Source of the DNA: Pseudomonas rhizophila
GTDB taxonomy: Bacteria; Pseudomonadota; Gammaproteobacteria; Pseudomonadales; Pseudomonadaceae
Direction of reading: 5' to 3'
DNA: 64,000 bases
Assembly (NCBI RefSeq): GCF_003033885.1
Contig: NZ_CP024081.1
Coordinates: 4,464,288 to 4,528,287 of the forward strand
In this document: piece after piece, positions 16,758 through 26,959 of the stretch
Position numbering within the stretch: the stretch's first letter is position 1
Layout: the number at the start of each line of letters is the position of its first letter
Made by a program: the position numbers and the translations under genes
Notes under the pieces: generated by a model
Databases searched by the model: none
What the model was told of the DNA's origin: nothing
What the model saw: the letters and a program-made list of their open reading frames with translations, nothing else

Positions 16758-17486
16758 ATGCTCCCGAGCCTTCATGCGCCCTCGCTGGCCCAACACGTCA
16801 ACACCCTTGACTGGCCCTCCCTGGAACAAGACCTCGACCAGGACGGCAGCGCAATCATCCGTAACCTGCTTACGGCCGAGCAATGCAGGATGCTCAGTGG
16901 CCTATACGCCGAACCCAACCTTTTCCGTTCGAAGGTGATCATGGCCCGCCACGGATTCGGGCGCGGGGAGTATCAGTATTTTCGCTATCCGCTGCCCGAC
17001 CTAGTCCAGCAGTTGCGTCAATCCTTGTATCCGCGGTTGGTACCGCTGGCCAATCGCTGGAACGAATGCATGGGCCTTGAGGTGCGCTACCCCTCCGAGC
17101 ATCCGGCTTTCATTGAACGCTGTCACACCGCCGGGCAACGGCGTCCTACGCCGTTGTTGCTGCAATACGGCCCGCAGGACTACAACTGCCTGCATCAGGA
17201 CCTGTACGGCGAGCACGTATTCCCGCTGCAGGTGGCGATTCTGCTGTCGGAACCGGGCCAGGACTTTACCGGCGGCGAGTTCGTTCTCACGGAGCAGCGC
17301 CCGCGCATGCAGTCACGTGCGCAGGTTATCGATCTGAAACAGGGCGATGCTCTGTTATTTGCCGTGCACCAACGGCCGGTCAAAGGCGTTCGCGGTTATT
17401 ATCGGGTGAACATGCGCCATGGCGTCAGCCGCGTGCACAGCGGTAGCCGGCATACACTTGGAATCATTTTTCATGATGCGCAGTGA
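16758..17486 (+). CDS. 2OG-Fe(II) oxygenase
   Basis: A 242-residue Fe(II)/2-oxoglutarate dioxygenase of the prolyl-hydroxylase-like fold. Likely metal ligands are His146 and Asp148 (NCLHQDLYGEH) and His221 (NMRHGVSRV), with Arg231 (SGSRHTLG) as the likely 2-oxoglutarate contact. Its 3' end overlaps alkB by 14 bases, so the two are translationally linked. The link suggests a role in repair of alkylated nucleic acid or protein; the substrate is not known. Confidence 0.85.
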   Translation: MLPSLHAPSLAQHVNTLDWPSLEQDLDQDGSAIIRNLLTAEQCRMLSGLYAEPNLFRSKVIMARHGFGRGEYQYFRYPLPDLVQQLRQSLYPRLVPLANRWNECMGLEVRYPSEHPAFIERCHTAGQRRPTPLLLQYGPQDYNCLHQDLYGEHVFPLQVAILLSEPGQDFTGGEFVLTEQRPRMQSRAQVIDLKQGDALLFAVHQRPVKGVRGYYRVNMRHGVSRVHSGSRHTLGIIFHDAQ

Positions 17487-18153
17487 CGACACCCCTATCA
17501 CGCTGGACCTGTTCGCCGACGAGACGCCGACGACACCCGGCCTGACCGAACAGATCGGCGAGCAAGCGTTTGTGTTGCGTGGTTTCGCCCTGCCCTGGCT
17601 CGAACGTTTGCTGCCGGCCCTGGAAGCGGTGTTGCTGGCCGCGCCGTTCCGGCAGATGGTCACGCCTGGCGGTTTTACCATGTCAGTGGCCTTGAGCAGT
17701 TGCGGCGCGCTGGGCTGGACCACCGACCGCACTGGCTATCGCTACACGGCCCATGACCCACAGACCGGCGCCCCCTGGCCCGACATGCCAGCGGTGTTCC
17801 GCGAACTGGCCCAGGCCGCCGCCCGACAGGCCCACTTCGAGCACTTCGAGCCCGACGCCTGCCTGATCAACCGTTACGTGCCCGGCGCGCGAATGTCGCT
17901 GCATCAGGACAAGAACGAACGCTGCCTCAGCGCCCCCATCGTCTCCATGTCCCTGGGCTTGCCGGCGGTGTTCCAGTTCGGCGGGTTCGAGCGCAGCGAC
18001 AAAAGTCTGCGCGTTCCACTGTTCCACGGCGACATCGTGGTCTGGGGCGGCGTGGACCGGTTGCGTTATCACGGCGTGCTGCCGCTCAAGCAAGGCCAGC
18101 ATCCGAAGCTGGGCGCCCAGCGGATCAACCTGACGTTCCGCACCGCCGGGTAA
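17473..18153 (+). CDS. alkB: Alpha-ketoglutarate-dependent DNA repair dioxygenase AlkB
   Basis: A 226-residue AlkB that removes methyl groups from 1-methyladenine and 3-methylcytosine by oxidative demethylation. Visible are the substrate loop TMSVALSSCGALGW, the YVPGARMSLHQDKNE motif with His144 and Asp146, the third ligand His200 (LRYHGVLP) and Arg217 (QRINLTFR) for 2-oxoglutarate. Start is ATG at 17473 or 17476, inside the end of the preceding oxygenase gene. ada follows 88 bases downstream, giving an alkylation-repair unit. Confidence 0.95.
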   Translation: MMRSDDTPITLDLFADETPTTPGLTEQIGEQAFVLRGFALPWLERLLPALEAVLLAAPFRQMVTPGGFTMSVALSSCGALGWTTDRTGYRYTAHDPQTGAPWPDMPAVFRELAQAAARQAHFEHFEPDACLINRYVPGARMSLHQDKNERCLSAPIVSMSLGLPAVFQFGGFERSDKSLRVPLFHGDIVVWGGVDRLRYHGVLPLKQGQHPKLGAQRINLTFRTAG

Positions 18154-18241
18154 CCGTGCAGAATTCAACCGCAAGACCCGGAGTGTTGCCATCTCACAGG
18201 CTCGCTACCTTAGCCAAAACGGGCCAATGGACATAACGACC

Positions 18242-19315
18242 ATGAACAGCACTTCGAACACCCTCACCGCTGAACAGGATCCTCGCTGGGCCGCCGTGCT
18301 CGCCCGGGATCCGCGCGCCGACGGGCAATTCGTCTATGGCGTGAAAACCACCGGCATCTATTGCCATCCCAGCAGCCTGTCGCGCCTGCCCAATCCACGG
18401 AACGTGGAATTTTTCGACACGCCGGAACAGGCCCAGGCGGCGGGGTATCGTCCCAGCAAGCGAGTGGCCAGGGACCAGACCCAGCTCGCCGCCCAACAAG
18501 CGGCCCGGGTCGCGGCCGCCTGCCGACAGATCGAGGCTGCCGAAGAACTGCCTGGGCTCAATGATCTGGCGCAAAGCGCAGGCTTGAGTCCCTTCCATTT
18601 CCACCGGGTGTTCAAGGCCGTCACCGGTCTGACACCCAAGGGTTATGCCGCCGCCCACCGCTCGCGCAAGGTGCGCGAGCGCCTGAGCGATGGTGGATCG
18701 ATCACCCAAGCGCTGTACGACGCCGGCTTCAATTCCAACAGCCGCTTTTATGAAGCCGCCGACAACGTGCTGGGCATGAAACCCGCCGATTATCGCGCCG
18801 CCGGGCAGAACACCGACATTCGTTTCGCCGTCGGCCAATGTTCCCTCGGGGCGATTCTGGTGGCACAAAGCGAACGCGGTGTGTGCGCGATCCTGCTGGG
18901 GGACGATCCGGACGCGCTGGTGCGGGATCTGCAAGACAAATTCCGCCGCGCCAACCTGATCGGTGCCGACCGCGAGTTCGAGCAATTGATCGCCCAGGTG
19001 GTGGGCTTTATCGAGGCACCGGCCCTGGGCCTGGACCTGCCGCTGGACCTGCAAGGCACGGCGTTCCAGGAACGGGTCTGGCAGGCCCTGCGGGATATTC
19101 CGCCGGGCAGCACCGCCAGCTATGCCGAGATCGCCCAGCGCATCGGCATGCCTAAAGCCGTGCGCGCCGTGGCCCAGGCCTGCGGGGCCAACAGCCTGGC
19201 AGTGGCGATCCCTTGCCACCGGGTGGTGCGCAGCGACGGCAACCTGTCGGGCTATCGCTGGGGCGTGGAGCGTAAACGTCAGTTGCTGGCGCTGGAGCGC
19301 TCGTCCGCGGACTGA
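18242..19315 (+). CDS. ada: Ada methyltransferase/regulator with altered zinc site
   Basis: A 357-residue protein with the full Ada order: N-terminal phosphotriester-acceptor domain, AraC-type helix-turn-helix (LAQSAGLSPFHFHRVFKAVT) and C-terminal O6-methylguanine transferase with the acceptor IPCHRVVR. In E. coli Ada four cysteines (38, 42, 69, 72) bind zinc and Cys38 takes the methyl. Here only the first remains (IYCHPSSLSR); the others read Ser, Ser and Val (RPSKRV). Methyl-triggered activation by the N-domain is therefore in doubt, while the C-terminal repair activity looks intact. An alternative start is ATG at 18227. The 3' end overlaps the convergent GyrI-like gene by 37 bases. Confidence 0.92.
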   Translation: MNSTSNTLTAEQDPRWAAVLARDPRADGQFVYGVKTTGIYCHPSSLSRLPNPRNVEFFDTPEQAQAAGYRPSKRVARDQTQLAAQQAARVAAACRQIEAAEELPGLNDLAQSAGLSPFHFHRVFKAVTGLTPKGYAAAHRSRKVRERLSDGGSITQALYDAGFNSNSRFYEAADNVLGMKPADYRAAGQNTDIRFAVGQCSLGAILVAQSERGVCAILLGDDPDALVRDLQDKFRRANLIGADREFEQLIAQVVGFIEAPALGLDLPLDLQGTAFQERVWQALRDIPPGSTASYAEIAQRIGMPKAVRAVAQACGANSLAVAIPCHRVVRSDGNLSGYRWGVERKRQLLALERSSAD

Positions 19316-19767
19316 ACGCCGATGTAGATCGCCACCGAGTCGGGGCCGCTGTAGACCTCGAAATCGGTGGTGAAGCGGCGCAGCGTCTGCGGGTTGTCCG
19401 CGAAATATGCCCAGATCAGGCCCCAGGTCTGGATCACGCAATCGGGCATCGGTCCCTTGGCCGAAAACACCAGGTAATCCCCACCTTCGATGTCCACGGC
19501 GGGGTAGCCTGCGCTGGTCGCATCCACCTGCACCCCGGCCGTCACATCAAAGTAGCCGGTGGCGTCGGATTCATAGTTGGAATAGACCCCGTAGACAAAC
19601 GATTCCGACTGCCTGGCGGGGATCTTGTCGAACAACCCTTCGCTGAAGAATTGCTGCCACATCGGGCCGATCCGTGCCGTGTCGGACTGCTGTTCGTCAG
19701 CGTTGCGCGTGTGTACCTGCAGGCCGGCCACGGTAAAGGGTTCGACTGCCTTGAGTTTGACGTCCAT
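19279..19767 (-). CDS. GyrI-like / AraC effector-binding domain protein
   Basis: A 162-residue single-domain protein of the SOUL/GyrI-like fold. Its marks are VAGLQVHTRN, then IGPMWQQFFSEGL, FVYGVYSNYESD and the C-terminal TTDFEVYSGPDSVAIYIG. Such stand-alone domains bind small amphipathic or drug-like molecules or hydrolyse them; E. coli GyrI inhibits gyrase. Which applies here is unknown. AGGAG lies upstream of the ATG. Convergent and overlapping with ada. Confidence 0.85.
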   Translation of the reverse strand: MDVKLKAVEPFTVAGLQVHTRNADEQQSDTARIGPMWQQFFSEGLFDKIPARQSESFVYGVYSNYESDATGYFDVTAGVQVDATSAGYPAVDIEGGDYLVFSAKGPMPDCVIQTWGLIWAYFADNPQTLRRFTTDFEVYSGPDSVAIYIGVQSADERSSASN

Positions 19768-19915
19768 GGGTCAGGCTCCTTGAGAAATGAAGCGCGCATG
19801 GTAACCCGCTGGCCGTCGGGATCAAGTTGCCGCATCCGATTGAAAAACTCGACTGGCCCTGGCCGGGCCACACCTGCTAAAAACGTTGTTTTCCTCTGCC
19901 GTCGGAGACCTGTAC

Positions 19916-20989
19916 ATGAGCCAGTGGCCAGACACTCGCATTCTTGACCTGCTTGGCATCGAGCTACCCATCATCCAGGGGCCGATGGCCGGAGTGACGG
20001 GGCCGGCCATGGTGATCGCTGCCTGCAATGCCGGCGGGCTGGGTTCGATGCCGGCGGCGATGCTGGATGTCGAGCAGTTGCGCCAGGCGCTGACGACGAT
20101 CAGCGAACAGACCGACAAGCCGTTCAACGTGAATTTTTTCTGTCACCAGCCACCCGTGCTCGACGAGCCGCGCGCCGAGGCCTGGAAGCAGCACCTCAAG
20201 CCCTACTACGAAGAACTGGGCGCTGACTTCGACGCGCCGACGCCGGTGTCCAACCGCACGCCGTTCGATGATGCAGCCTGCCGGGTGCTGGAGCAGATGC
20301 GTCCTGCAGTGGTCAGCTTCCACTTCGGCCTGCCGGAGAAGTCCCTGCTGGATCGGGTGAAAGCCACCGGCGCTAAAGTCCTGTCGTCGGCCACCACCGT
20401 CGAGGAAGCCATCTGGCTGGAACAGCACGGTTGTGACGCGATCATCGCCATGGGCTATGAAGCCGGCGGCCATCGCGGGATGTTCCTCAGCGACGACCTC
20501 AACACCCAGGTCGGCCTGTTTGCCTTGCTGCCCCAGGTGGTGGATGCGGTGAGCGTGCCGGTGATCGCTGCGGGCGGTATTGGCGATGCGCGGGGTATCG
20601 TCGCAGCGTTTGCTCTGGGCGCATCGGCGGTGCAACTGGGCAGCGCCTATCTGTTCACCCCCGAGGCGAAGATCAGCGCGGCCCATCACCGGGCGCTGCG
20701 CACGGCCAAGGAAAGCCAAACCGCAGTCACCAACCTGTTCACCGGCCGCCCGGCCCGGGGCATCGTCAACCGGGTGATGCGCGAGATCGGGCCGATGAGT
20801 CCGATAGCGCCGGCATTCCCCCTGGCTGGCGGTGCGTTGCTGCCGTTGCGCGCCAAGGATGAAGCAGACTTCAGCAACCTGTGGGCCGGCCAGGCGTTCC
20901 CCATGGGTCGGGAGCTGTCGACCGCGGAGCTGACCCGACAACTGGCCCAGGAGGCCCTGGCCCAACTGAACGGCCGTGGGCGGTCCTGA
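19916..20989 (+). CDS. Nitronate monooxygenase (2-nitropropane dioxygenase family)
   Basis: A 357-residue FMN-dependent TIM-barrel enzyme that oxidises propionate-3-nitronate and other alkyl nitronates. Evidence is IIQGPMAGVTGPAMVIAACN at the N-terminus, AMGYEAGGHRG with the likely catalytic His, and the phosphate-binding VIAAGGIGDARGIVAAFALG. Start at 19916 with CGGAGA upstream; ten more codons are open but have no site. It stands alone; a REP cluster follows. Confidence 0.92.
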   Translation: MSQWPDTRILDLLGIELPIIQGPMAGVTGPAMVIAACNAGGLGSMPAAMLDVEQLRQALTTISEQTDKPFNVNFFCHQPPVLDEPRAEAWKQHLKPYYEELGADFDAPTPVSNRTPFDDAACRVLEQMRPAVVSFHFGLPEKSLLDRVKATGAKVLSSATTVEEAIWLEQHGCDAIIAMGYEAGGHRGMFLSDDLNTQVGLFALLPQVVDAVSVPVIAAGGIGDARGIVAAFALGASAVQLGSAYLFTPEAKISAAHHRALRTAKESQTAVTNLFTGRPARGIVNRVMREIGPMSPIAPAFPLAGGALLPLRAKDEADFSNLWAGQAFPMGRELSTAELTRQLAQEALAQLNGRGRS

Positions 20990-21299
20990 CGGTCGTCATC
21001 GTCTGTTGGAACGCCATCGCGAGCAGGCTCGCTCCCACAGGGGATCGGTGGTGAACACAACATCTGGGCACACCACTGGACCTGTGGGAGCGGGCTTGCT
21101 CGCGAAAGCGGTGGGTCAGCCAATAGAAATGTTGAATGTACCGCCGTCTTCGCGAGCAAGCCCGCTCCCACATGGGTTCTGGTGTGGCAGCAAGAGGTGT
21201 GTTCGCCACAGATCCCCTGTGGGAGCGAGCCTGCTCGCGATGGCGGCCGCCCTCTCACACCAACGTCCGCAAAATGCCGCGTTCCGTTTATCGGCCATT
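20990..21299. repeat. Intergenic REP cluster (single REP, REPIN, single REP)
   Basis: The gap between the nitronate monooxygenase and modA holds a lone inverted REP at about 21016-21039, a REPIN at 21083-21172 (arms TGTGGGAGCGGGCTTGCTCG and CGAGCAAGCCCGCTCCCACA) and a lone direct REP at 21219-21242. No gene is seen in it. Confidence 0.88.
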
Positions 21300-22098
<799 letters not shown>

Positions 22099-22779
22099 AT
22101 GCCACTGACCAGTGCCGACTACGCCGCCATTTGGCTGACCCTGAAACTGGCCTCGCTGACCACAGTGATCCTGCTGCTGATCGGCACGCCCATCGCCCTG
22201 TGGCTGTCACGTACCCAGTCCTGGCTACGCGGGCCGGTGGGCGCGGTGGTGGCCCTGCCATTGGTGCTGCCACCCACGGTGATCGGCTTTTACCTGTTGC
22301 TCGCCCTGGGCCCCAACGGCTGGATCGGTCAATTCACCCAGGCCGTCGGGCTGGGCACCCTCACCTTCAGTTTCACCGGGCTGGTGATCGGCTCGGTGAT
22401 CTACTCCATGCCGTTTGTGGTGCAGCCATTGCAGAACGCATTCTCCGCTATCGGCAGTCGTCCCCTGGAAGTGGCGGCCACTTTGCGGGCCGGTCCCTGG
22501 GATACGTTTTTCAGTGTCATCCTGCCCTTGGCCCGCCCCGGTTTCATCACTGCGGCAATCCTCGGCTTTGCCCACACCGTCGGCGAATTCGGCGTGGTGC
22601 TGATGATCGGCGGCAACATCCCCGAAAAGACCCGCGTGGTGTCGGTGCAGATCTACGACCATGTCGAAGCCCTGGAGTACGCCCAGGCTCATTGGCTGGC
22701 GGCGGCAATGCTGGTGTTTTCATTTCTTGTGCTGCTGGCGTTGTATTCCAGCCGCCGAACCCGGGCCGGCTGGAGCTGA
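22099..22779 (+). CDS. modB: Molybdate ABC transporter permease
   Basis: A 226-residue inner-membrane protein with about five helices. The permease loop that contacts the ATPase is [20 protein letters not shown], with the EAA pattern ending in [18 protein letters not shown]. It forms the channel for molybdate delivered by ModA. It starts directly at the modA stop and ends three bases before modC. Confidence 0.95.
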   Translation: MPLTSADYAAIWLTLKLASLTTVILLLIGTPIALWLSRTQSWLRGPVGAVVALPLVLPPTVIGFYLLLALGPNGWIGQFTQAVGLGTLTFSFTGLVIGSVIYSMPFVVQPLQNAFSAIGSRPLEVAATLRAGPWDTFFSVILPLARPGFITAAILGFAHTVGEFGVVLMIGGNIPEKTRVVSVQIYDHVEALEYAQAHWLAAAMLVFSFLVLLALYSSRRTRAGWS

Positions 22780-22782
22780 TCG

Positions 22783-23862
22783 ATGATTCAAGCGCGTTTT
22801 CAGCTCGACCATGGAGACTTCTCCCTGGACCTGGATGTGCAACTGCCGGGCCGTGGCGTGACCGCGCTGTACGGCCAGTCCGGTTCCGGCAAGACCACCT
22901 GCCTGCGCTGCATCGCCGGGCTGGAACGGCCGACCCGGGGTTTCATCGAGGTCAACGGCGAAGTCTGGCAGGACAGCGAGCGCGGGGTGTTCGTGCCGCC
23001 CCATCAACGGGCGCTGGGGTACGTGTTCCAGGAGGCGAGCCTGTTCGCGCATCTGTCCGTGCAGGCTAATCTGGCGTTCGGCCTCAAGCGCATCGCACCG
23101 GCGCAACGACGGGTGGACATGGACCAGGCCACCGAACTGCTGGGCATTGGTCACTTGCTCGATCGACAGCCACACAACCTGTCCGGCGGTGAACGCCAGC
23201 GGGTCGGCATCGCCCGAGCCCTGTTGACCAGCCCGCGACTGCTGCTGATGGACGAGCCCCTGGCCGCCCTGGATACCCGGCGCAAGAACGAAATCCTGCC
23301 TTACCTGCAACGCCTGCACGATGAGCTGGACATCCCAGTGCTGTACGTCAGCCACTCGCAGGACGAAGTGGCGCGCCTGGCCGACCACATCGTGTTGCTG
23401 GAGGCCGGTCGCGTGCTGGCCAGCGGGCCGATTGGCGAAACACTGGCGCGACTCGACCTGCCACTGGCATTGGGCGATGACGCGGGCGTGGTGGTCCAGG
23501 GCAAGGTCAGCGGTTATGACGCAGCCTATCAACTGCTGTCCCTGACACTGCCCGACAGCCTCTTGAACGTGCGTGTCGCCCACACGCCTCTGGCCGTCGG
23601 ACAGCCGTTGCGCTTCAAGGTCCAGGCCCGTGACGTCAGCCTCAGCCTGGCGAACGATGCCCAGACCAGCATCCTCAACCGTTTGCCCGTTACCGTGGTC
23701 AGCGAACTGGCTGCCGACAACGCCGCCCATGTGTTGATTCGGCTGGAGGCTGCTGGCACGCCGCTGTTGGCGCGCATCACCCGTTACTCCCGCGATCAGC
23801 TCAAGCTTCATCCGGGACAATTGCTGTGGGCGCAGATCAAGGCGGTGGCGGTGTTGGCGTAG
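22783..23862 (+). CDS. modC: Molybdate ABC transporter ATP-binding protein
   Basis: A 359-residue ATPase. Walker A is GQSGSGKT (residues 31-38), the signature is LSGGERQR near 133 and Walker B is [12 protein letters not shown] near 153. The C-terminal 70 residues form the molybdate-binding TOBE (Mop) domain, which can down-regulate transport when bound. Third gene of the tight modABC operon. Confidence 0.95.
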   Translation: MIQARFQLDHGDFSLDLDVQLPGRGVTALYGQSGSGKTTCLRCIAGLERPTRGFIEVNGEVWQDSERGVFVPPHQRALGYVFQEASLFAHLSVQANLAFGLKRIAPAQRRVDMDQATELLGIGHLLDRQPHNLSGGERQRVGIARALLTSPRLLLMDEPLAALDTRRKNEILPYLQRLHDELDIPVLYVSHSQDEVARLADHIVLLEAGRVLASGPIGETLARLDLPLALGDDAGVVVQGKVSGYDAAYQLLSLTLPDSLLNVRVAHTPLAVGQPLRFKVQARDVSLSLANDAQTSILNRLPVTVVSELAADNAAHVLIRLEAAGTPLLARITRYSRDQLKLHPGQLLWAQIKAVAVLA

Positions 23863-23885
23863 GGTATCGCCCCAGACAAATCCCT

Positions 23886-23975
23886 TGTGGGAGCGAGCCT
23901 GCTCGCGATGGCGGTGGTTCAGTCAACATGGGTGTGAACTGATCTGACGCTATCGCGAGCAAGCTCGCTCCCACA
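23886..23975. repeat. REPIN (inverted REP pair)
   Basis: Arms TGTGGGAGCGAGCCTGCTCG and CGAGCAAGCTCGCTCCCACA, after modC. Confidence 0.9.
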
Positions 23976-24094
23976 GGTCCGGCGGTCCAACCCTGATTCG
24001 TGGGTGTTGCGGGCCACCTCAGAAACTTGGCACGACCGTCACAGGCTGCGGTCAATCACTCACAGGCCCCGGATTTGCTGCCAAGGATTCTTTC

Positions 24095-25132
24095 ATGCCC
24101 GACACCCTGCCGCCGGATGCGCTGCCGGCCGATCTGCATTATGTCGATGACACCGCCCCTGGTATCTCCCGCAAAAAGTTGCGGGGCAAGTTCTGCTATT
24201 TCGATCCTCAGGGCCAGCGGATCACCGATGCGGCCGAAATCCAGCGCATCAACGCCTTGGCCGTACCGCCGGCCTACACCGATGTATGGATCTGCACCGA
24301 CCCGCGCGGCCATCTCCAGGCCACCGGTCGGGACGCTCGTGGGCGTAAGCAGTACCGCTATCACCCGCGCTGGCGGGAAGTGCGCGATGCCGACAAATAC
24401 TCCCGAATGCTGGAGTTCGGCCGTACCCTGCCGCGCTTGCGCAAACGCCTGGAGCAGATCCTGGCCACGCCCGGATTCAGCCGCGACAAGGTCATGGCCA
24501 CGGTTATCACGTTGCTGGACGTCACCCTGATCCGGGTCGGCAACACCCAGTATGCCCGGGACAACCGCTCCTACGGCCTGACCACCCTGCGCAGCAAGCA
24601 CGTCGAGGTCAATGGCAGCGCAATTGCCTTCCAATTCCGTGGCAAGAGCGGCGTCGAACACCAGATCACCGTGAAAGACCGGCGTCTGGCGCGGATCATC
24701 AAGCGTTGCCAGGAGATTCCAGGGCAGAACCTGTTTCAGTACCTGGACGACAACGGCGAACGCCACTCCGTCAGCTCGTCCGACATCAACGCCTACCTCA
24801 AGAGCCTCACCGGCGCGGACTTCACCGCCAAGGACTACCGCACCTGGGCCGGCAGCGCGGCGGCTCTGGCGGGGCTGCGACTGCTGTGCTGGGAAACCGA
24901 GAGCGAGGCAAAAAAACACCTCGCCGAGATGGTCAGGCAGGTTGCCCGGCAACTGGGCAATACCCCCTCCGTCTGTCGTAAATGCTACATCCATCCCGCC
25001 GTGGTGGAGGGTTTCCTGCTGGGTTCGCTGAGGGAGCTGCCCAACCCCCGGGTCCGCAAAGGCCTCAGCGAGGAGGAAGCCGCGCTGGCGATGTTCCTGC
25101 AACGCATGGCCCAAACTGCCGAAGCGTGCTGA
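24095..25132 (+). CDS. DNA topoisomerase IB
   Basis: A 345-residue poxvirus-type topoisomerase IB, which relaxes supercoils through a 3'-phosphotyrosine. The N-terminal beta domain includes GKFCYFDPQG and PPAYTDVWIC. The catalytic domain has the Arg in LIRVGNTQYA, Lys/Arg in FQFRGKSGVEHQI, Arg in DYRTWAGS and the nucleophile Tyr298 in CRKCYIHPAVVEG. Such genes are patchy in bacteria. It stands alone here. Confidence 0.93.
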   Translation: MPDTLPPDALPADLHYVDDTAPGISRKKLRGKFCYFDPQGQRITDAAEIQRINALAVPPAYTDVWICTDPRGHLQATGRDARGRKQYRYHPRWREVRDADKYSRMLEFGRTLPRLRKRLEQILATPGFSRDKVMATVITLLDVTLIRVGNTQYARDNRSYGLTTLRSKHVEVNGSAIAFQFRGKSGVEHQITVKDRRLARIIKRCQEIPGQNLFQYLDDNGERHSVSSSDINAYLKSLTGADFTAKDYRTWAGSAAALAGLRLLCWETESEAKKHLAEMVRQVARQLGNTPSVCRKCYIHPAVVEGFLLGSLRELPNPRVRKGLSEEEAALAMFLQRMAQTAEAC

Positions 25133-25265
25133 ACCCGGCGAACCACACCTGCTCGAACGCCAACATCCGGCCTCAGACGAGGAACATCCGCGCACCTGCG
25201 AACTCCCAACTGTACGGCGCCACCGCTGCGCAGACCGTTCAACGGGAAGTCGACAGGAGTTTGAA

Positions 25266-25832
25266 ATGTCCGAACACATTGTCCATTTTCATTGCCAGAT
25301 CGATCAGGGAACGACCGAGCGCTTCCGGGACAACTGCCTGGATGCCATTGAAAAAGGCGCCGACTCACTGATGCTCAATCTCTCGACGATCGGTGGCAGT
25401 ACCAACTTCGGCTTTACCCTCTACACCTTCATCAAATCCCTTCCGGTGCCGGTGCGTGCCGTGAATGCCGGCAATATCGAGTCCATGGGCATCATCATGT
25501 ACTTGGCCGCCAGCGACCGCACCACCACGCCTCACTCGCGTTTTCTGATTCACCCTATGAACTGGTATTTCGGCCAGAAGTCGGTGGATCACTCGCGTTT
25601 GCGGGAATACCTGTCCAGCCTGGACAACGACGTGGCGCGGTACGTGGAAATCTACGTGAAGGAAACCGCCGGCGCCGCCACTCAGTTGGACATTTTCAAA
25701 TGTCTTTGCGCCGAAGAACGGGTCATCCCGGCCGAAAACTCTTTGGCCTTCGGCATCGCGCACCGGGTCGAGCAAGTGGTTTTCCCGGTGGATGCCAAGC
25801 ATTGGAAAATCAGTGGTGGCGAGGACCAGTGA
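25266..25832 (+). CDS. Solitary ClpP-like serine protease
   Basis: A 188-residue protein with the ClpP/crotonase fold. The nucleophile is probably Ser73 (GNIESMGIIMYLAA) and the base His96 (FLIHPMNW). The third residue aligns with Glu rather than Asp (CAEERVIPAENS, residues 148-159). The sequence is far from housekeeping ClpP and there is no ATPase gene beside it. It may work alone or with a cellular Clp ATPase. AGGAG precedes the start. Confidence 0.8.
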   Translation: MSEHIVHFHCQIDQGTTERFRDNCLDAIEKGADSLMLNLSTIGGSTNFGFTLYTFIKSLPVPVRAVNAGNIESMGIIMYLAASDRTTTPHSRFLIHPMNWYFGQKSVDHSRLREYLSSLDNDVARYVEIYVKETAGAATQLDIFKCLCAEERVIPAENSLAFGIAHRVEQVVFPVDAKHWKISGGEDQ

Positions 25833-25958
25833 CCCCGTGCGGTCAGTGCGTGCCGTTCGTCATCTGACGAAGTGTTTTCATTAAACTTTTGCCGGCCATT
25901 TCCTTTCACAAATTATGCGAGGCTCGTTGCTCGCGTAACCAAAATGAGGATGCTCGAA

Positions 25959-26138
25959 ATGGCCAGTAGTGGAAACAAAAACCAAGGCAACTTCGCAAAT
26001 GATCGGGAAAAAGCATCGGAAGCCGGCAAGAAAGGCGGCCATGCGTCGGGCGGTAACGTTGCAAGTGATCGTCAGAAAGGCACTGAGGCGGGCCGCAAAG
26101 GAACTGACCGCAACCAAGGCGCGGGCAGAAAATCGTAA
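25959..26138 (+). CDS. KGG-repeat stress-induced protein (59 aa)
   Basis: A short, hydrophilic, Gly/Lys-rich protein with two copies of the pattern GN-A-DR-K--EAG-KG: GNFANDREKASEAGKKGG and GNVASDRQKGTEAGRKG. This is the con-10/GsiB type of general stress protein, thought to be intrinsically disordered. The start at 25959 gives MASSGNKNQGNF; two upstream in-frame ATGs exist (25944 and 25950). It follows the ClpP-like gene on the same strand. Confidence 0.85.
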   Translation: MASSGNKNQGNFANDREKASEAGKKGGHASGGNVASDRQKGTEAGRKGTDRNQGAGRKS

Positions 26139-26208
26139 CCTGGAAAATCGCTGGGGCGCACGCCTGCTGCGCTCCGGCGCTTAATCTGTCATTGCCCTGA
26201 GGCGTCGA

Positions 26209-26742
26209 TCAGCGTCCGCTATAAGCCTTTTTCACCATGTCGATCCAGATCGGGTCCAGCCGAGCTTGCTCGCTGTCGAGATTGAGCGACTGCATCCTTG
26301 TCAGATGCTCATCAGCCTCTCGGGCGAGTGAGCCCTGGGCGCTGGAGTTGGCGTCCAGTTGATGCATCTGCGTCAATCCCAGATGATAAAACCGTAGCAG
26401 CTTCATGGCCGCCACGTCCTGGGCCTGCACACCGGCCTTCACCTGGTGCATCACATTGGTGATGCTCATCAGGCTGCGCTTGAGCTGCCAGCCGTACACC
26501 GCCGCGGCCATCCACGGCTGCGACCAGAAATACAGACGCATCAAGGCGACCATCACCAACACCGCGGCAATCACCCCGCCGAGATTGAAGCGAAAATTAT
26601 CCCCCCCGGGTGTGCCGAACAGCATCACCGAAAGGCTGGACAACAGCATCGCCAGTGCCAGGAACGTCACGGCGACGATGAGGGTACTGCGTCGGGTCTG
26701 GCGTCGGTAGACTTCGGCGTCCCACGGCTTGAGCTCGAACAT
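26209..26742 (-). CDS. DUF3087-like two-helix membrane protein
   Basis: A 177-residue protein starting MFELKPWDAEVYRRQTRRS. Two membrane helices (STLIVAVTFLALAMLLSSLS and the GGVIAAVLVMVALMRLYFW region) are followed by a cytoplasmic helical part with LLRFYHLGLTQMHQLDANSS. This matches the DUF3087 family as I know it. Function unknown. The long upstream open frame is rejected. It is divergent from ppnN. Confidence 0.75.
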   Translation of the reverse strand: MFELKPWDAEVYRRQTRRSTLIVAVTFLALAMLLSSLSVMLFGTPGGDNFRFNLGGVIAAVLVMVALMRLYFWSQPWMAAAVYGWQLKRSLMSITNVMHQVKAGVQAQDVAAMKLLRFYHLGLTQMHQLDANSSAQGSLAREADEHLTRMQSLNLDSEQARLDPIWIDMVKKAYSGR

Positions 26743-26959
26743 CGCGGTGCAATTTCCTTGTGCGGGGTAAAAAAAGTCCCGCATTATCGCCTGCCCGGTG
26801 GATTTAGCTATGCTGGAGCTCATTTTGTGTTGCAACCGACCCGAAGGATCCGGATCAAAGTCCATGGCGATACCGCAAGGATCGTGCGATCTTTCTGCGT
26901 GGACGTTTTTTTCAAGATGCCGTCGTTGTGAGTACGGCATCGTTTTCAAGGAAAGCTGA

